The notes under the pieces are model-generated. The model was not told where the DNA came from and made no database searches. It saw only the letters and a list, made by a program, of their open reading frames with translations. From DATCVA01 sp036567205 (GTDB taxonomy: Bacteria; Pseudomonadota; Gammaproteobacteria; Burkholderiales; Burkholderiaceae_B), in NCBI GenBank assembly GCA_036567205.1, contig DATCVA010000170.1, forward strand, positions 1 to 7,188: 7,188 bases of DNA. Reading direction: 5' to 3'. This document shows, one piece after another, positions 1 to 5,305 of the stretch. Within the stretch, counting starts at the first letter, position 1. Every line of letters begins with the position of its first letter. The translations under genes were made by a program, and so were the position numbers.

Positions 1-1154
1 GCCTGGGCGGCGTTGCTGGCGCTGACACGCTGGTTACCCCAACCGCTGCACCGAAGGGCGCCACGAAGCCGTTGCCGGGTTACGCTAATTGGAAAGACGC
101 CCAAAGCGTTATTGTGCATAGTGCCAACACCATTGAAACAAAGCGTACTGCTTTCGGTTCCAGCGGAATTACCGCGTTAGATAAACTTTTCGTGCGCAAT
201 AACGTCAGTCCGCCGTCTGAAGATATTGTTAAAGATCCCGATAGTTGGAAGCTAGAGGTTACCGGCGTGGCCAAACCACGCAGCTTTACCGTTGCCGATC
301 TGAAAACCCTGGGACTGGCCGCAGTGCCCATGGTGCTGCAATGTTCGGGCAATGGTCGCGGCTATTTCCCGCATAAGCCAAGTGGTACGCAGTGGACGGT
401 AGGCGCTGCGGGTTGCGTTGTTTTTACCGGTGTTCCGGTTAGCGCAGTAATCGAAGCGGTCGGCGGTATGGCTGATGGCATGCTCTACATGACAAGCACC
501 GGCGGCGAAGAAATTCCTGCCGGACTTGATCCCAATACCATAAAGGTAGAACGATCAGTGCCCTTGTCGGCAATTAAAGATGCCATCCTGGCATGGGAAG
601 TTAACGGCGAGACGTTGCCGTTGGCGCACGGGGGGCCCTTGCGCATTATTGTTCCCGGCTACACCGGTGTTAATAGTGTTAAATATATTAAACACTTGGC
701 GTTTACCAAAGAGCAGTCGCCGGCCAGTATCCAACAAAATAGCTATCGTTTTTCTCCGGTTGGCACTAAAGGCACGCCCGCCCATGATTCCATATGGGAA
801 ATGCCGCCTAAATCCTGGATCAACTTGCCGTCCGATCCTGACCAGGCGGTCAAGGCGGGGAAAGTTCAGATTACCGGCATTGCCATGGGCGGCATGGACG
901 CAGCCAAGACGGTTGAGGTGTCGCTTAACGGCGGTAAAGATTGGCAAGCGGCCAAGTTGGTTGGGCCTGACCTGGGTAAGTATGCCTGGCGAGAGTTTGT
1001 TCTGTCGGCCGAGTTGAAGCCCGGCACCTATCAACTGGCCAGCCGCACCACAAACGCGTTGGGGCAGTCTCAGCCCGAAGAGCGTCTCGAGAATAATCGC
1101 GGCTATATCAATAACAGTTGGCGCGATCACATGGTTACCGTCAAGGTTGTTTAA
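1..1154 (+). CDS. sorA: Periplasmic sulfite oxidase/dehydrogenase, molybdopterin subunit (5' truncated)
   Basis: This is a molybdopterin-dependent enzyme of the sulfite oxidase family, predicted to oxidise sulfite to sulfate in the periplasm. The reading frame is open from base 3 with no stop, so the true start lies before the window and the TTG at 72 is only an internal codon. The first 23 visible codons (rich in Ala, Gly, Thr and Pro) look like the end of a signal peptide plus linker, Tat being usual for this family. The Mo-ligand cysteine sits in VLQCSGNGRG (Cys codon 342-344), with the conserved Arg five residues later. An active-site Arg is in FVRNN (195-197), and the probable catalytic Tyr is in QQNSYRF (744-746). 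The C-terminal part (from about 860) matches the Mo-co oxidoreductase dimerisation domain. Oddity: the usual Arg-Asn-His motif reads Arg-Asn-Asn. The cytochrome gene downstream supports a SorAB-type system; SoxC or another sulfite-oxidase paralogue is the alternative. Confidence 0.85.
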   Translation, partial: LGGVAGADTLVTPTAAPKGATKPLPGYANWKDAQSVIVHSANTIETKRTAFGSSGITALDKLFVRNNVSPPSEDIVKDPDSWKLEVTGVAKPRSFTVADLKTLGLAAVPMVLQCSGNGRGYFPHKPSGTQWTVGAAGCVVFTGVPVSAVIEAVGGMADGMLYMTSTGGEEIPAGLDPNTIKVERSVPLSAIKDAILAWEVNGETLPLAHGGPLRIIVPGYTGVNSVKYIKHLAFTKEQSPASIQQNSYRFSPVGTKGTPAHDSIWEMPPKSWINLPSDPDQAVKAGKVQITGIAMGGMDAAKTVEVSLNGGKDWQAAKLVGPDLGKYAWREFVLSAELKPGTYQLASRTTNALGQSQPEERLENNRGYINNSWRDHMVTVKVV

Positions 1155-1171
1155 AGTTTAACGGCCAAAAC

Positions 1172-1201
1172 AGCCAGGGCCTGCGGGTGTCTGGCTTTGT
1201 T
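1172..1201 (+). terminator. Weak hairpin just after sorA, possible first of two tandem terminators
   Basis: A 6-bp stem AGCCAG (1172-1177) / CTGGCT (1191-1196) with a 13-base loop is followed by TTGTT. It starts 18 bases after the sorA stop and directly precedes a much stronger terminator. The stem is short and the T-run is interrupted, so on its own it would be weak. Confidence 0.3.
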
Positions 1202-1204
1202 CTG

Positions 1205-1246
1205 ATGCAGTATGCGTTTGGGTTGTGCGCATACTGCGTTTTATTT
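1205..1246 (+). terminator. Rho-independent terminator after sorA
   Basis: A perfect 10-bp stem, GCAGTATGCG (1207-1216) with CGCATACTGC (1228-1237), has an 11-base loop and is followed by GTTTTATTT. It ends or attenuates sorA transcription 50 to 90 bases after the stop codon. The cytochrome gene is therefore probably expressed from its own promoter or by read-through at a lower level. Confidence 0.75.
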
Positions 1247-1339
1247 CATTTCCAAATCAATTGCGAACACAAAGGCAAGGCGCGGACTGTAAATTTTTAC
1301 GGCGGCGAAGCCGACACCGTTCACGGTTGATTTGAAATG
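1247..1339. repeat. Long imperfect inverted repeat in the sorA-sorB spacer
   Basis: Bases 1247-1268 pair with 1319-1339. The arms begin CATTTC and end GAAC, with one bulged C (1253), one C/A mismatch (1264/1323) and two G-T wobbles on the plus strand. Between the arms lie two small hairpins: GTAA...TTAC (1289-1300) and CGGC-GAA-GCCG (1303-1313). The element begins right after the T-tract of the terminator and ends 15 bases before the sorB Shine-Dalgarno. It could be a folded 5' leader of the cytochrome mRNA, a protein-binding site, or a small dispersed intergenic repeat; the sequence alone does not decide. Confidence 0.55.
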
Positions 1340-1364
1340 GAACCAGGTTTTGTAAGGATGCTAA

Positions 1365-1727
1365 ATGAAGCGCGTTGTATTGTTGAAAATAATGGCTCTG
1401 GCTTTTGTGGGTGTTAGCAGTGTCAGTTTTGCTGATGCCAGCCCCGCCGACAAGGGCCCTGATGCGGTTGCATTAGAGAAAGGTAAGGTTTTATTTACAC
1501 AGAAGGCAGTCCCCGCCTGTGCGGTTTGCCACACCATGGCCGATGCTGGCGCGACAGGGGCGATTGGTCCCGATCTGGACGAACTCAAGCCCGACCTGGC
1601 ACAGGTGAAACAAGCTATGGAGCAAGGCATAGGCGCCATGCCATCGTTTGCGGCGACGCTAAGCGAGGACGACATGAACGCTGTTGCTGCATACGTGGTT
1701 CATGCGACCGGTGGTGGCACGCCCTGA
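1365..1727 (+). CDS. sorB: Small periplasmic monohaem cytochrome c, sulfite dehydrogenase subunit
   Basis: This 120-residue protein starts with a Sec signal peptide (KR, then a hydrophobic stretch to about residue 22; likely cleavage after SFA at residue 23). The mature part is a class I c-type cytochrome: a CAVCH haem-binding site (Cys52, Cys55, His56) and a probable axial Met92 in GAMPSF, followed by the usual C-terminal helix. The start is supported by AAGGA (1354-1358) six bases before ATG. About 97 mature residues with one haem fits the SorB electron-acceptor subunit of SorAB sulfite dehydrogenases, and the gene follows the sorA-like gene on the same strand. It is predicted to take electrons from the Mo centre and pass them to the respiratory chain. 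The sorB name rests on context: small cytochromes diverge quickly, and another c-type cytochrome (for example a cytochrome c5- or SoxX-like protein) cannot be excluded. Confidence 0.8.
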   Translation: MKRVVLLKIMALAFVGVSSVSFADASPADKGPDAVALEKGKVLFTQKAVPACAVCHTMADAGATGAIGPDLDELKPDLAQVKQAMEQGIGAMPSFAATLSEDDMNAVAAYVVHATGGGTP

Positions 1728-1783
1728 TTGCCGTTAGCCAATCAAACCGGCATTAATTTTCGACTTTCGTCTTTTCCTTATTG

Positions 1784-2275
1784 CTACCGGTCCAGCCGGC
1801 CGTGCGATAGTCCTACCAGGCGCGAATTCAGGAATTGGGCCAGACCTTCCGCGCCTTGTCGCATGACCCGATCATGATTCCATTTAAACAAGGGTTTTGC
1901 GACAGGCGCCAGAAGATTCATCCAGGTTTGTGTGGTACGTACGTGCCACTCGTAACGCACAATGGTTATAGGCGCCTGGTGTGAAAAAAACCAGCATCCG
2001 ACGCCTTCAAGTTGACCGCTGGCCAGCCCTTCCAGAATTTCGCTCGGTACCGCGCGAGTGACGCGAATATTAAAAGTCAGCCGATAGGGCAGCTGACCTT
2101 TCCAGGTAAAACGTAGCAACACGCCTATGCCGTCCCGGTTTCCGGGCTCGATCTGATCTACCTTTTCAAGATTTTTCCACCATTTCGGCCATTCCGCACA
2201 GGAAAAAATTGCGTCCGAGACCTGGGACAGTGGTGCTTCGATGCACCATGTGGTGACAAAACGAAATTCTGCCAT
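1784..2275 (-). CDS. SRPBCC-fold protein (polyketide cyclase/START-like), function unknown
   Basis: This 163-residue cytoplasmic protein has no signal peptide or membrane segment. The layout suggests the SRPBCC (Bet v 1/START-like) fold. An N-terminal strand with W-x-I-x-A-P is followed by a helix containing AEWPKWWKNLEKV, typical of polyketide cyclase-like members. Beta strands rich in aromatic residues follow, then a long C-terminal helix that begins around KPLFKWNHDRVMRQGAEGL. Such proteins bind hydrophobic ligands in a cavity; the ligand here is unknown. I chose the ATG at 2275 over a TTG two codons upstream because the family motif begins shortly after MAEFRF. Neither start has a clear Shine-Dalgarno sequence. 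The gene lies 24 bases after the LolA-like gene and is probably translated from the same transcript. It converges on sorB across only 56 bases. Confidence 0.7.
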   Translation of the reverse strand: MAEFRFVTTWCIEAPLSQVSDAIFSCAEWPKWWKNLEKVDQIEPGNRDGIGVLLRFTWKGQLPYRLTFNIRVTRAVPSEILEGLASGQLEGVGCWFFSHQAPITIVRYEWHVRTTQTWMNLLAPVAKPLFKWNHDRVMRQGAEGLAQFLNSRLVGLSHGRLDR

Positions 2276-2299
2276 GAGCAATTTTATCGATTGTTTTGG

Positions 2300-2923
2300 T
2301 TATGGAGCGAAAAAATGTTCCGGGAAGGCGGGGTTAATTCGTATATTGCTCATTTCGACCACCTCAAGCAATTGTCCGTTGCTACCGTAACTGGCTACTT
2401 TCGCGGGAAAGGCCGTCTCGTTATCCAGCCAAAGATCATAGCGGTGTATGGCGCCTACCGAAAAATCGTCACTGCCTTGCACGGCAACGTGTACCGTCTT
2501 CCTGCCGTTGATAAGTTCCGGGCCCAGAACTTCCGATTTACCGTGTGCTTCTAATGCGCTGGCATTCTGATAGAGCGAGCCGACATCAGATTGATCCACT
2601 CTTTGTCCAGCGGCGCTGCGGATCAGGCGGTTTTCCGGCTTTAGCGTAAGTATCGGCAAGCGGCCGCGACCGAAGGGCCACAGGGTGGCTTGTTTGCTGA
2701 CTGGATCGTAAACGATGACAGCCCCGTTGAAAGGTTGTTGTATGTCCAGCCTGACATAGCCCGGTTTTTTATAGGCGTAAAGCATGGCTTCGTTTTTATT
2801 GCCGCCGGAGCCGCGTACCTGCATTTGGTAGGCGTTTACTTCCTCATAACGCTCCATAGCGGTCTTTAAAGGATTGGCTGCGTCGGCTAGCAGAAACGAT
2901 GCCATTAAGAGCTCCATGAACAT
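2300..2923 (-). CDS. Putative exported LolA-like protein of unknown function
   Basis: This 207-residue protein has a short hydrophobic start (MELLMASFLLADA) that could be a Sec signal peptide with cleavage after ADA or ADAA. Its n-region, however, has no Lys or Arg, which is unusual. The rest alternates short beta strands with turns, including a KKPGYVRLDIQQP segment, VIVYDPVSKQATLWPFG, and later RYDLWLDNETAFPAKVASY and LEVVEMSNIRINPAF. This pattern resembles the LolA/LppX-type half-barrel that carries lipids or lipoproteins in the periplasm (a distant resemblance, not a proven assignment). The ATG at 2923 has GGAA about nine bases upstream. An in-frame TAG lies 11 codons upstream, with no standard start codon in between. 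The gene is 53 bases downstream of the dioxygenase gene and 24 bases upstream of the SRPBCC gene, so it is probably co-transcribed. Its role is unknown; periplasmic carriage of a hydrophobic ligand is only an inference. Confidence 0.6.
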   Translation of the reverse strand: MFMELLMASFLLADAANPLKTAMERYEEVNAYQMQVRGSGGNKNEAMLYAYKKPGYVRLDIQQPFNGAVIVYDPVSKQATLWPFGRGRLPILTLKPENRLIRSAAGQRVDQSDVGSLYQNASALEAHGKSEVLGPELINGRKTVHVAVQGSDDFSVGAIHRYDLWLDNETAFPAKVASYGSNGQLLEVVEMSNIRINPAFPEHFFAP

Positions 2924-2976
2924 GGTTATTCCAGGGCGGCGGTACGTGCTTGGCTATTGTGCGGGCTCGAGCCGGG

Positions 2977-3774
2977 TCACCCAAACCTGAAACTCGAGGC
3001 GGTAATACCTGAAAAAGCGGTGGTCTCGTAATAAACACAGGTGGCCGGGTCGTGCTCGGCCGCTCCGGCGGCCACCATGAGGGGAATTAGATGATCTTCG
3101 CGCGGATGCGCCAGGCGGGCTGCGGGGGCTGCCGCCCAGTTTTGCAGTTGGCTGGCACGCTGCTCGACAGGCCCCTGAACAATGGCTTGTTGCAGCCAGG
3201 CATCAAATTGAGCCGATGCTTCTGAACCGCCACCCCATATTTGACGCAGATTGTGGTAACTAAGGCCGCTACCTATGATCAGGATGTTTTCGTCGCGCAG
3301 CGGAGCAAGGGCCCGGCCTAATGCCATATGAGCTTCGGGCGAGTAATGGTTCAGGATAGAGACCTGAACTACCGGAATGTTGGCGTCGGGGTACATGACG
3401 AACAAAGGTACGAACGCGCCATGATCGTAGCCGCGATTGTGATCGGGCTCGGTGGGCAATTGTGCTGTTTGAAGCAATTGCGTGATCCGCCTGGCCAAAG
3501 CAGGCGAGCCGGGCGCCGGATACTGCAGTTGATAAGTATTTTCGGGAAAACCGTAATAATCGTACAGCATGGGCGGGTGCGGATGCGTCATTACTTTAAA
3601 CGCATCGGGGGTTTCCCAGTGCGCTGAAACCATGACAATTGCGGAAGGGCGTTGCCCAATTTGTGTGGGAATGTCGCGTAGCGATGCCGCCAGCGCCTGG
3701 TTGCTTTGCAGTGCTTCTGGCATGAAAGGCCATGGGCCGCCGCCATGAGAAATGAAATATACGGGCATTTTCAT
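2977..3774 (-). CDS. ygiD: YgiD/LigB-type extradiol dioxygenase (4,5-DOPA dioxygenase family)
   Basis: This 265-residue cytoplasmic enzyme belongs to the class III extradiol ring-cleavage dioxygenases (LigB superfamily), closest in motifs to 4,5-DOPA dioxygenase/YgiD. The metal ligands expected by family analogy are visible: His10 in YFISHGGGPW, His52 in VMVSAHWE and His174 in GSGLSYHNLR. His118 in YDHGAFVPL is the probable acid/base residue. Length is normal for the family (about 260-270). The start is ATG at 3774 because AAGGA lies eight bases upstream and the family N-terminus begins with MPVYFISHG. The frame is open to 3846, but those extra 24 codons run through a palindrome and lack family similarity. 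DODA members open catechols such as L-DOPA in vitro, but the natural bacterial substrate is generally unknown. A doxX-like gene lies upstream on the same strand and two ligand-binding-type proteins lie downstream, hinting at handling of aromatic or oxidised small molecules. That is inference. Confidence 0.88.
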   Translation of the reverse strand: MKMPVYFISHGGGPWPFMPEALQSNQALAASLRDIPTQIGQRPSAIVMVSAHWETPDAFKVMTHPHPPMLYDYYGFPENTYQLQYPAPGSPALARRITQLLQTAQLPTEPDHNRGYDHGAFVPLFVMYPDANIPVVQVSILNHYSPEAHMALGRALAPLRDENILIIGSGLSYHNLRQIWGGGSEASAQFDAWLQQAIVQGPVEQRASQLQNWAAAPAARLAHPREDHLIPLMVAAGAAEHDPATCVYYETTAFSGITASSFRFG

Positions 3775-3832
3775 TATTAAGATCCTTATGGCTTGTTCTT
3801 CTTTGGCGGTACGTATTCCTGATCCTGAAATG

Positions 3833-3859
3833 ACATAAGCCGACAATGTCGGCTTATGT
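3833..3859. promoter_or_regulatory. Perfect 27-bp palindrome between doxX and ygiD
   Basis: ACATAAGCCGACA (3833-3845) is the exact reverse complement of TGTCGGCTTATGT (3847-3859), with a single A at the centre. It lies 23 bases after the doxX stop and 58 bases before the ygiD ATG. As RNA it folds into a 12-bp stem with a 3-base loop, but neither strand has a good T-run afterwards, which speaks against a simple intrinsic terminator. On the minus strand a -10-like TATAGT (plus 3862-3867) sits immediately upstream, so it could be an operator over a ygiD start site. No convincing -35 accompanies that hexamer. Operator, mRNA-processing hairpin and inefficient terminator all remain possible. Confidence 0.55.
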
Positions 3860-3881
3860 TTACTATAACGCTAATGTATTG

Positions 3882-4286
3882 TTAATCGGCTTTATGGCGC
3901 AGGGCATCTACGCTCCAGGGGCCGGGGCCCGCAAAGAAAATATAAAACAGAATAAAACAAAACAATACCGCTGCTTCGCCGCCATTAAGCAGGGGGAAAA
4001 ACAACATACCCTTGGCGGCTACATGGCCCATAAAATAGGCAGCCGCCGTAAAGCCAGAAGTAATGAAGGCTGCAATGCGAGTGAACAAGCCAATTATTAG
4101 TAAGATGCCGCCGATTATTTCTATAAGGCCCGCAACGCCCATAAGCGACGTAATCTGCAGGTTTTCGATGGCTCCGCCAGGGAAGCCGAAATATTTTGTG
4201 GTGCCATGCAATAGCAGGCAGTAACCAGTAACAATGCGCAAAATACTAAGCACACGTGGGGTCCAGATAGTGCAGGTGTTGTTCAT
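3882..4286 (-). CDS. DoxX-family inner-membrane protein
   Basis: This 134-residue integral membrane protein has four predicted hydrophobic helices: about residues 12-32, 46-68, 69-92 and 104-122. The pattern fits DoxX/YphA-type proteins: an Arg-Ile/Val-rich first helix running into LLLHGTTKYFGFPGG, a second helix LIEIIGGILLIIGLFTR, and Ala/Gly-rich helix three ending in YFMGHV. A near-terminal GPGPWSVD follows. Length is normal for the family. DoxX is named for a thiosulfate:quinone oxidoreductase subunit in Acidianus, but most bacterial members have no known reaction. Links to redox and thiol stress are reported for some, so a redox role here is only inferred. The ATG at 4286 has AGGA five bases upstream. 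It is the first of four minus-strand genes and is followed after 107 bases by the ygiD-type dioxygenase. Confidence 0.85.
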   Translation of the reverse strand: MNNTCTIWTPRVLSILRIVTGYCLLLHGTTKYFGFPGGAIENLQITSLMGVAGLIEIIGGILLIIGLFTRIAAFITSGFTAAAYFMGHVAAKGMLFFPLLNGGEAAVLFCFILFYIFFAGPGPWSVDALRHKAD

Positions 4287-4301
4287 AGTAGTCCTATAAA
4301 A

Positions 4302-4330
4302 GTTATAACAGGTAGTACATCGAAACTGAG
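4302..4330 (-). promoter_or_regulatory. Candidate doxX promoter with poor -35
   Basis: Read on the minus strand, TATAAC (plus 4302-4307) is a good -10 hexamer located 16 bases before the doxX ATG. Seventeen bases upstream of it the -35 position holds CTCAGT, which matches TTGACA poorly. Such a promoter usually needs an activator. The -35 position is itself half of a 10-bp-spaced direct repeat. Because the -10 lies so close to the start codon, the leader would be only about 10 bases; the assignment is tentative. Confidence 0.3.
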
Positions 4331-4340
4331 CGCCACTGAG
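4325..4340. repeat. Direct repeat ACTGAG x2, one helical turn apart
   Basis: ACTGAG occurs at 4325-4330 and 4335-4340, ten bases apart start to start, on the upstream side of the candidate doxX -10. Spacing of one helical turn over a weak -35 is what an activator site can look like. Six-base repeats also arise by chance. Confidence 0.3.
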
Positions 4341-4372
4341 AGTGCAAAAACCGGCTGTTAGGCCATGCAGAG

Positions 4373-4393
4373 CAGCTAACTGTCATTTAGCTG
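4373..4393. repeat. 7-7-7 inverted repeat in the doxX-pyrE intergenic region
   Basis: CAGCTAA (4373-4379) and TTAGCTG (4387-4393) form a perfect 7-bp inverted repeat around a 7-base spacer. It sits about 87 bases upstream of doxX and 150 upstream of pyrE, a plausible place for a dimeric regulator. There is no T-run, so it is not a terminator. Confidence 0.35.
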
Positions 4394-4489
4394 TCGTGAG
4401 TTTAAATGAAACGTCAAAAGAAATATATAGTTGGCTACAGACCTTTATGTAATTTCTACCTATGTTTCAAGCCGATATTTGCTGTTTTT

Positions 4490-4518
4490 TTGGGACGTCT
4501 GCATTTATGCACGATAAT
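4490..4518 (+). promoter_or_regulatory. Probable sigma-70 promoter of pyrE
   Basis: TTGGGA (4490-4495) and GATAAT (4513-4518) are separated by exactly 17 bases, matching the -35 and -10 consensus at four and five of six positions. Transcription would start near 4525, leaving a leader of about 20 bases before the pyrE ATG. An AT-rich stretch lies upstream. The short leader leaves no room for an attenuator of the kind seen before pyrE in enterobacteria. Confidence 0.55.
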
Positions 4519-4546
4519 GTCGCTTTTAATCTTTCACTGCTAAGCC

Positions 4547-5218
4547 ATGGTTGACTCCACTACCCGTACAGATTTCGTTCGCTTCTCTTTGGAACAAGGT
4601 GTTTTACGCTTTGGTCAATTCAAGGTTAAGTCAGGTCGTGTCAGTCCGTATTTTTTCAATGCGGGGCTTTTCAACACCGGGGCGTCAGTGGGGCGTTTAG
4701 CGCAGTTTTACGCGCAGGCGCTGGTAGGGTCGGGCGTTGAATTCGATATGCTTTTCGGTCCGGCATACAAGGGGATTCCGCTGTCGACCGCGACATCGGT
4801 CGCACTGGCGAATCATGCCGCCATGGCTGGCCGCGACATTCCTTTTGCATTCAACCGCAAAGAGGCTAAAGATCACGGGGAAGGCGGGGTCCTGGTCGGG
4901 GCGCCATTACAGGGTAAAGTGGTCATTATCGATGACGTCATCACCGCAGGAACGTCGGTGCGCGAGTCCGTCGAGATCATTCGCCATTCCGGAGCCCAGC
5001 CCGCCGCAGTATTGATTGCGCTCGATCGCATGGAGCGTGCCGGCGCCGATGACGCATTGTCGGCATATTCGGCCGTGCAGGACGTGGCCAACACTTACGG
5101 CATGCCAGTAATCAGTATTGCATCATTGGGCGATATTATGGTTTTGCTGGATAACGACGCACAATTTGCCGAGTATCGAGACGCCGTAGCGTCGTATCGT
5201 GCCAAGTACGGAGTGTAA
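4547..5218 (+). CDS. pyrE: Orotate phosphoribosyltransferase
   Basis: PyrE catalyses orotate + PRPP to orotidine 5'-monophosphate + PPi, the fifth step of de novo UMP synthesis, as a cytoplasmic dimer. The 223-residue length is normal (about 213-225 in proteobacteria). Visible signatures: FKVKSGRVSPYFFNAG (residues 25-40, orotate/ribose region), FGPAYKGIP (70-78), and the flexible catalytic loop FNRKEAKDHGEGG (102-114), with Lys105, Lys108 and His110. The PRPP-binding motif VVIIDDVITAGTSV (125-138) follows. The ATG at 4547 is the only sensible start, since family similarity begins a few residues later. The Shine-Dalgarno is weak (TAAG four bases before ATG). A candidate promoter lies at 4490-4518. 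The gene appears monocistronic: it is divergent from doxX, convergent with gatB, and followed by a 400-bp non-coding region with a folded element. Confidence 0.97.
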   Translation: MVDSTTRTDFVRFSLEQGVLRFGQFKVKSGRVSPYFFNAGLFNTGASVGRLAQFYAQALVGSGVEFDMLFGPAYKGIPLSTATSVALANHAAMAGRDIPFAFNRKEAKDHGEGGVLVGAPLQGKVVIIDDVITAGTSVRESVEIIRHSGAQPAAVLIALDRMERAGADDALSAYSAVQDVANTYGMPVISIASLGDIMVLLDNDAQFAEYRDAVASYRAKYGV

Positions 5219-5305
5219 TAGCGAATGTGCTGCCGCCACGCCTGATTTGGCAAGTCCTGGAGTCGTTCGTGTCGCGACCTTCGTCTGTCAATAAGTCACC
5301 GTGCA

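Noticed and set aside
72..74. TTG at 72 as the sorA start
   Set aside because: The frame stays open to the window edge and the upstream codons look like a signal-peptide remnant, so the gene is truncated by the window.
580..1017. 145-codon ORF inside sorA, and the minus-strand ORF 555-1130
   Set aside because: Both lie wholly within the well-supported sorA frame and encode no recognisable protein; they are composition shadows.
1118..1330. 70-codon plus-strand ORF spanning the sorA end and the spacer
   Set aside because: It overlaps sorA in another frame and runs through the terminator and the inverted repeat; no ribosome binding site.
1729..1775. Bidirectional terminator between sorB and the SRPBCC gene
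   Set aside because: The candidates are a 5-bp stem with a 14-base loop (TGCCG/CGGCA) and a 3-bp stem before TTTT; both are too weak to call.
2279..2281. TTG start for the SRPBCC gene
   Set aside because: An ATG lies two codons downstream, nearer the family N-terminus, and the TTG has no Shine-Dalgarno sequence.
2962..2975. GGCTCGAGCC palindrome between the dioxygenase and LolA-like genes
   Set aside because: Only ten bases of exact symmetry in GC-rich sequence and no T-run; within chance expectation.
3775..3846. Extended N-terminus for the dioxygenase (start at 3846)
   Set aside because: The 24 extra codons cross the palindrome, have no family similarity, and the ATG at 3774 has AAGGA at proper spacing.
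3846..4100. Plus-strand ORF of 84 codons opposite doxX
   Set aside because: It is antisense to doxX and begins with the same four residues as the minus ORF only because both start inside the palindrome.
4474..4491. Attenuator-like T7 tract upstream of pyrE
   Set aside because: No stable hairpin precedes the seven T; the tract abuts the likely -35 and is more simply upstream promoter DNA.
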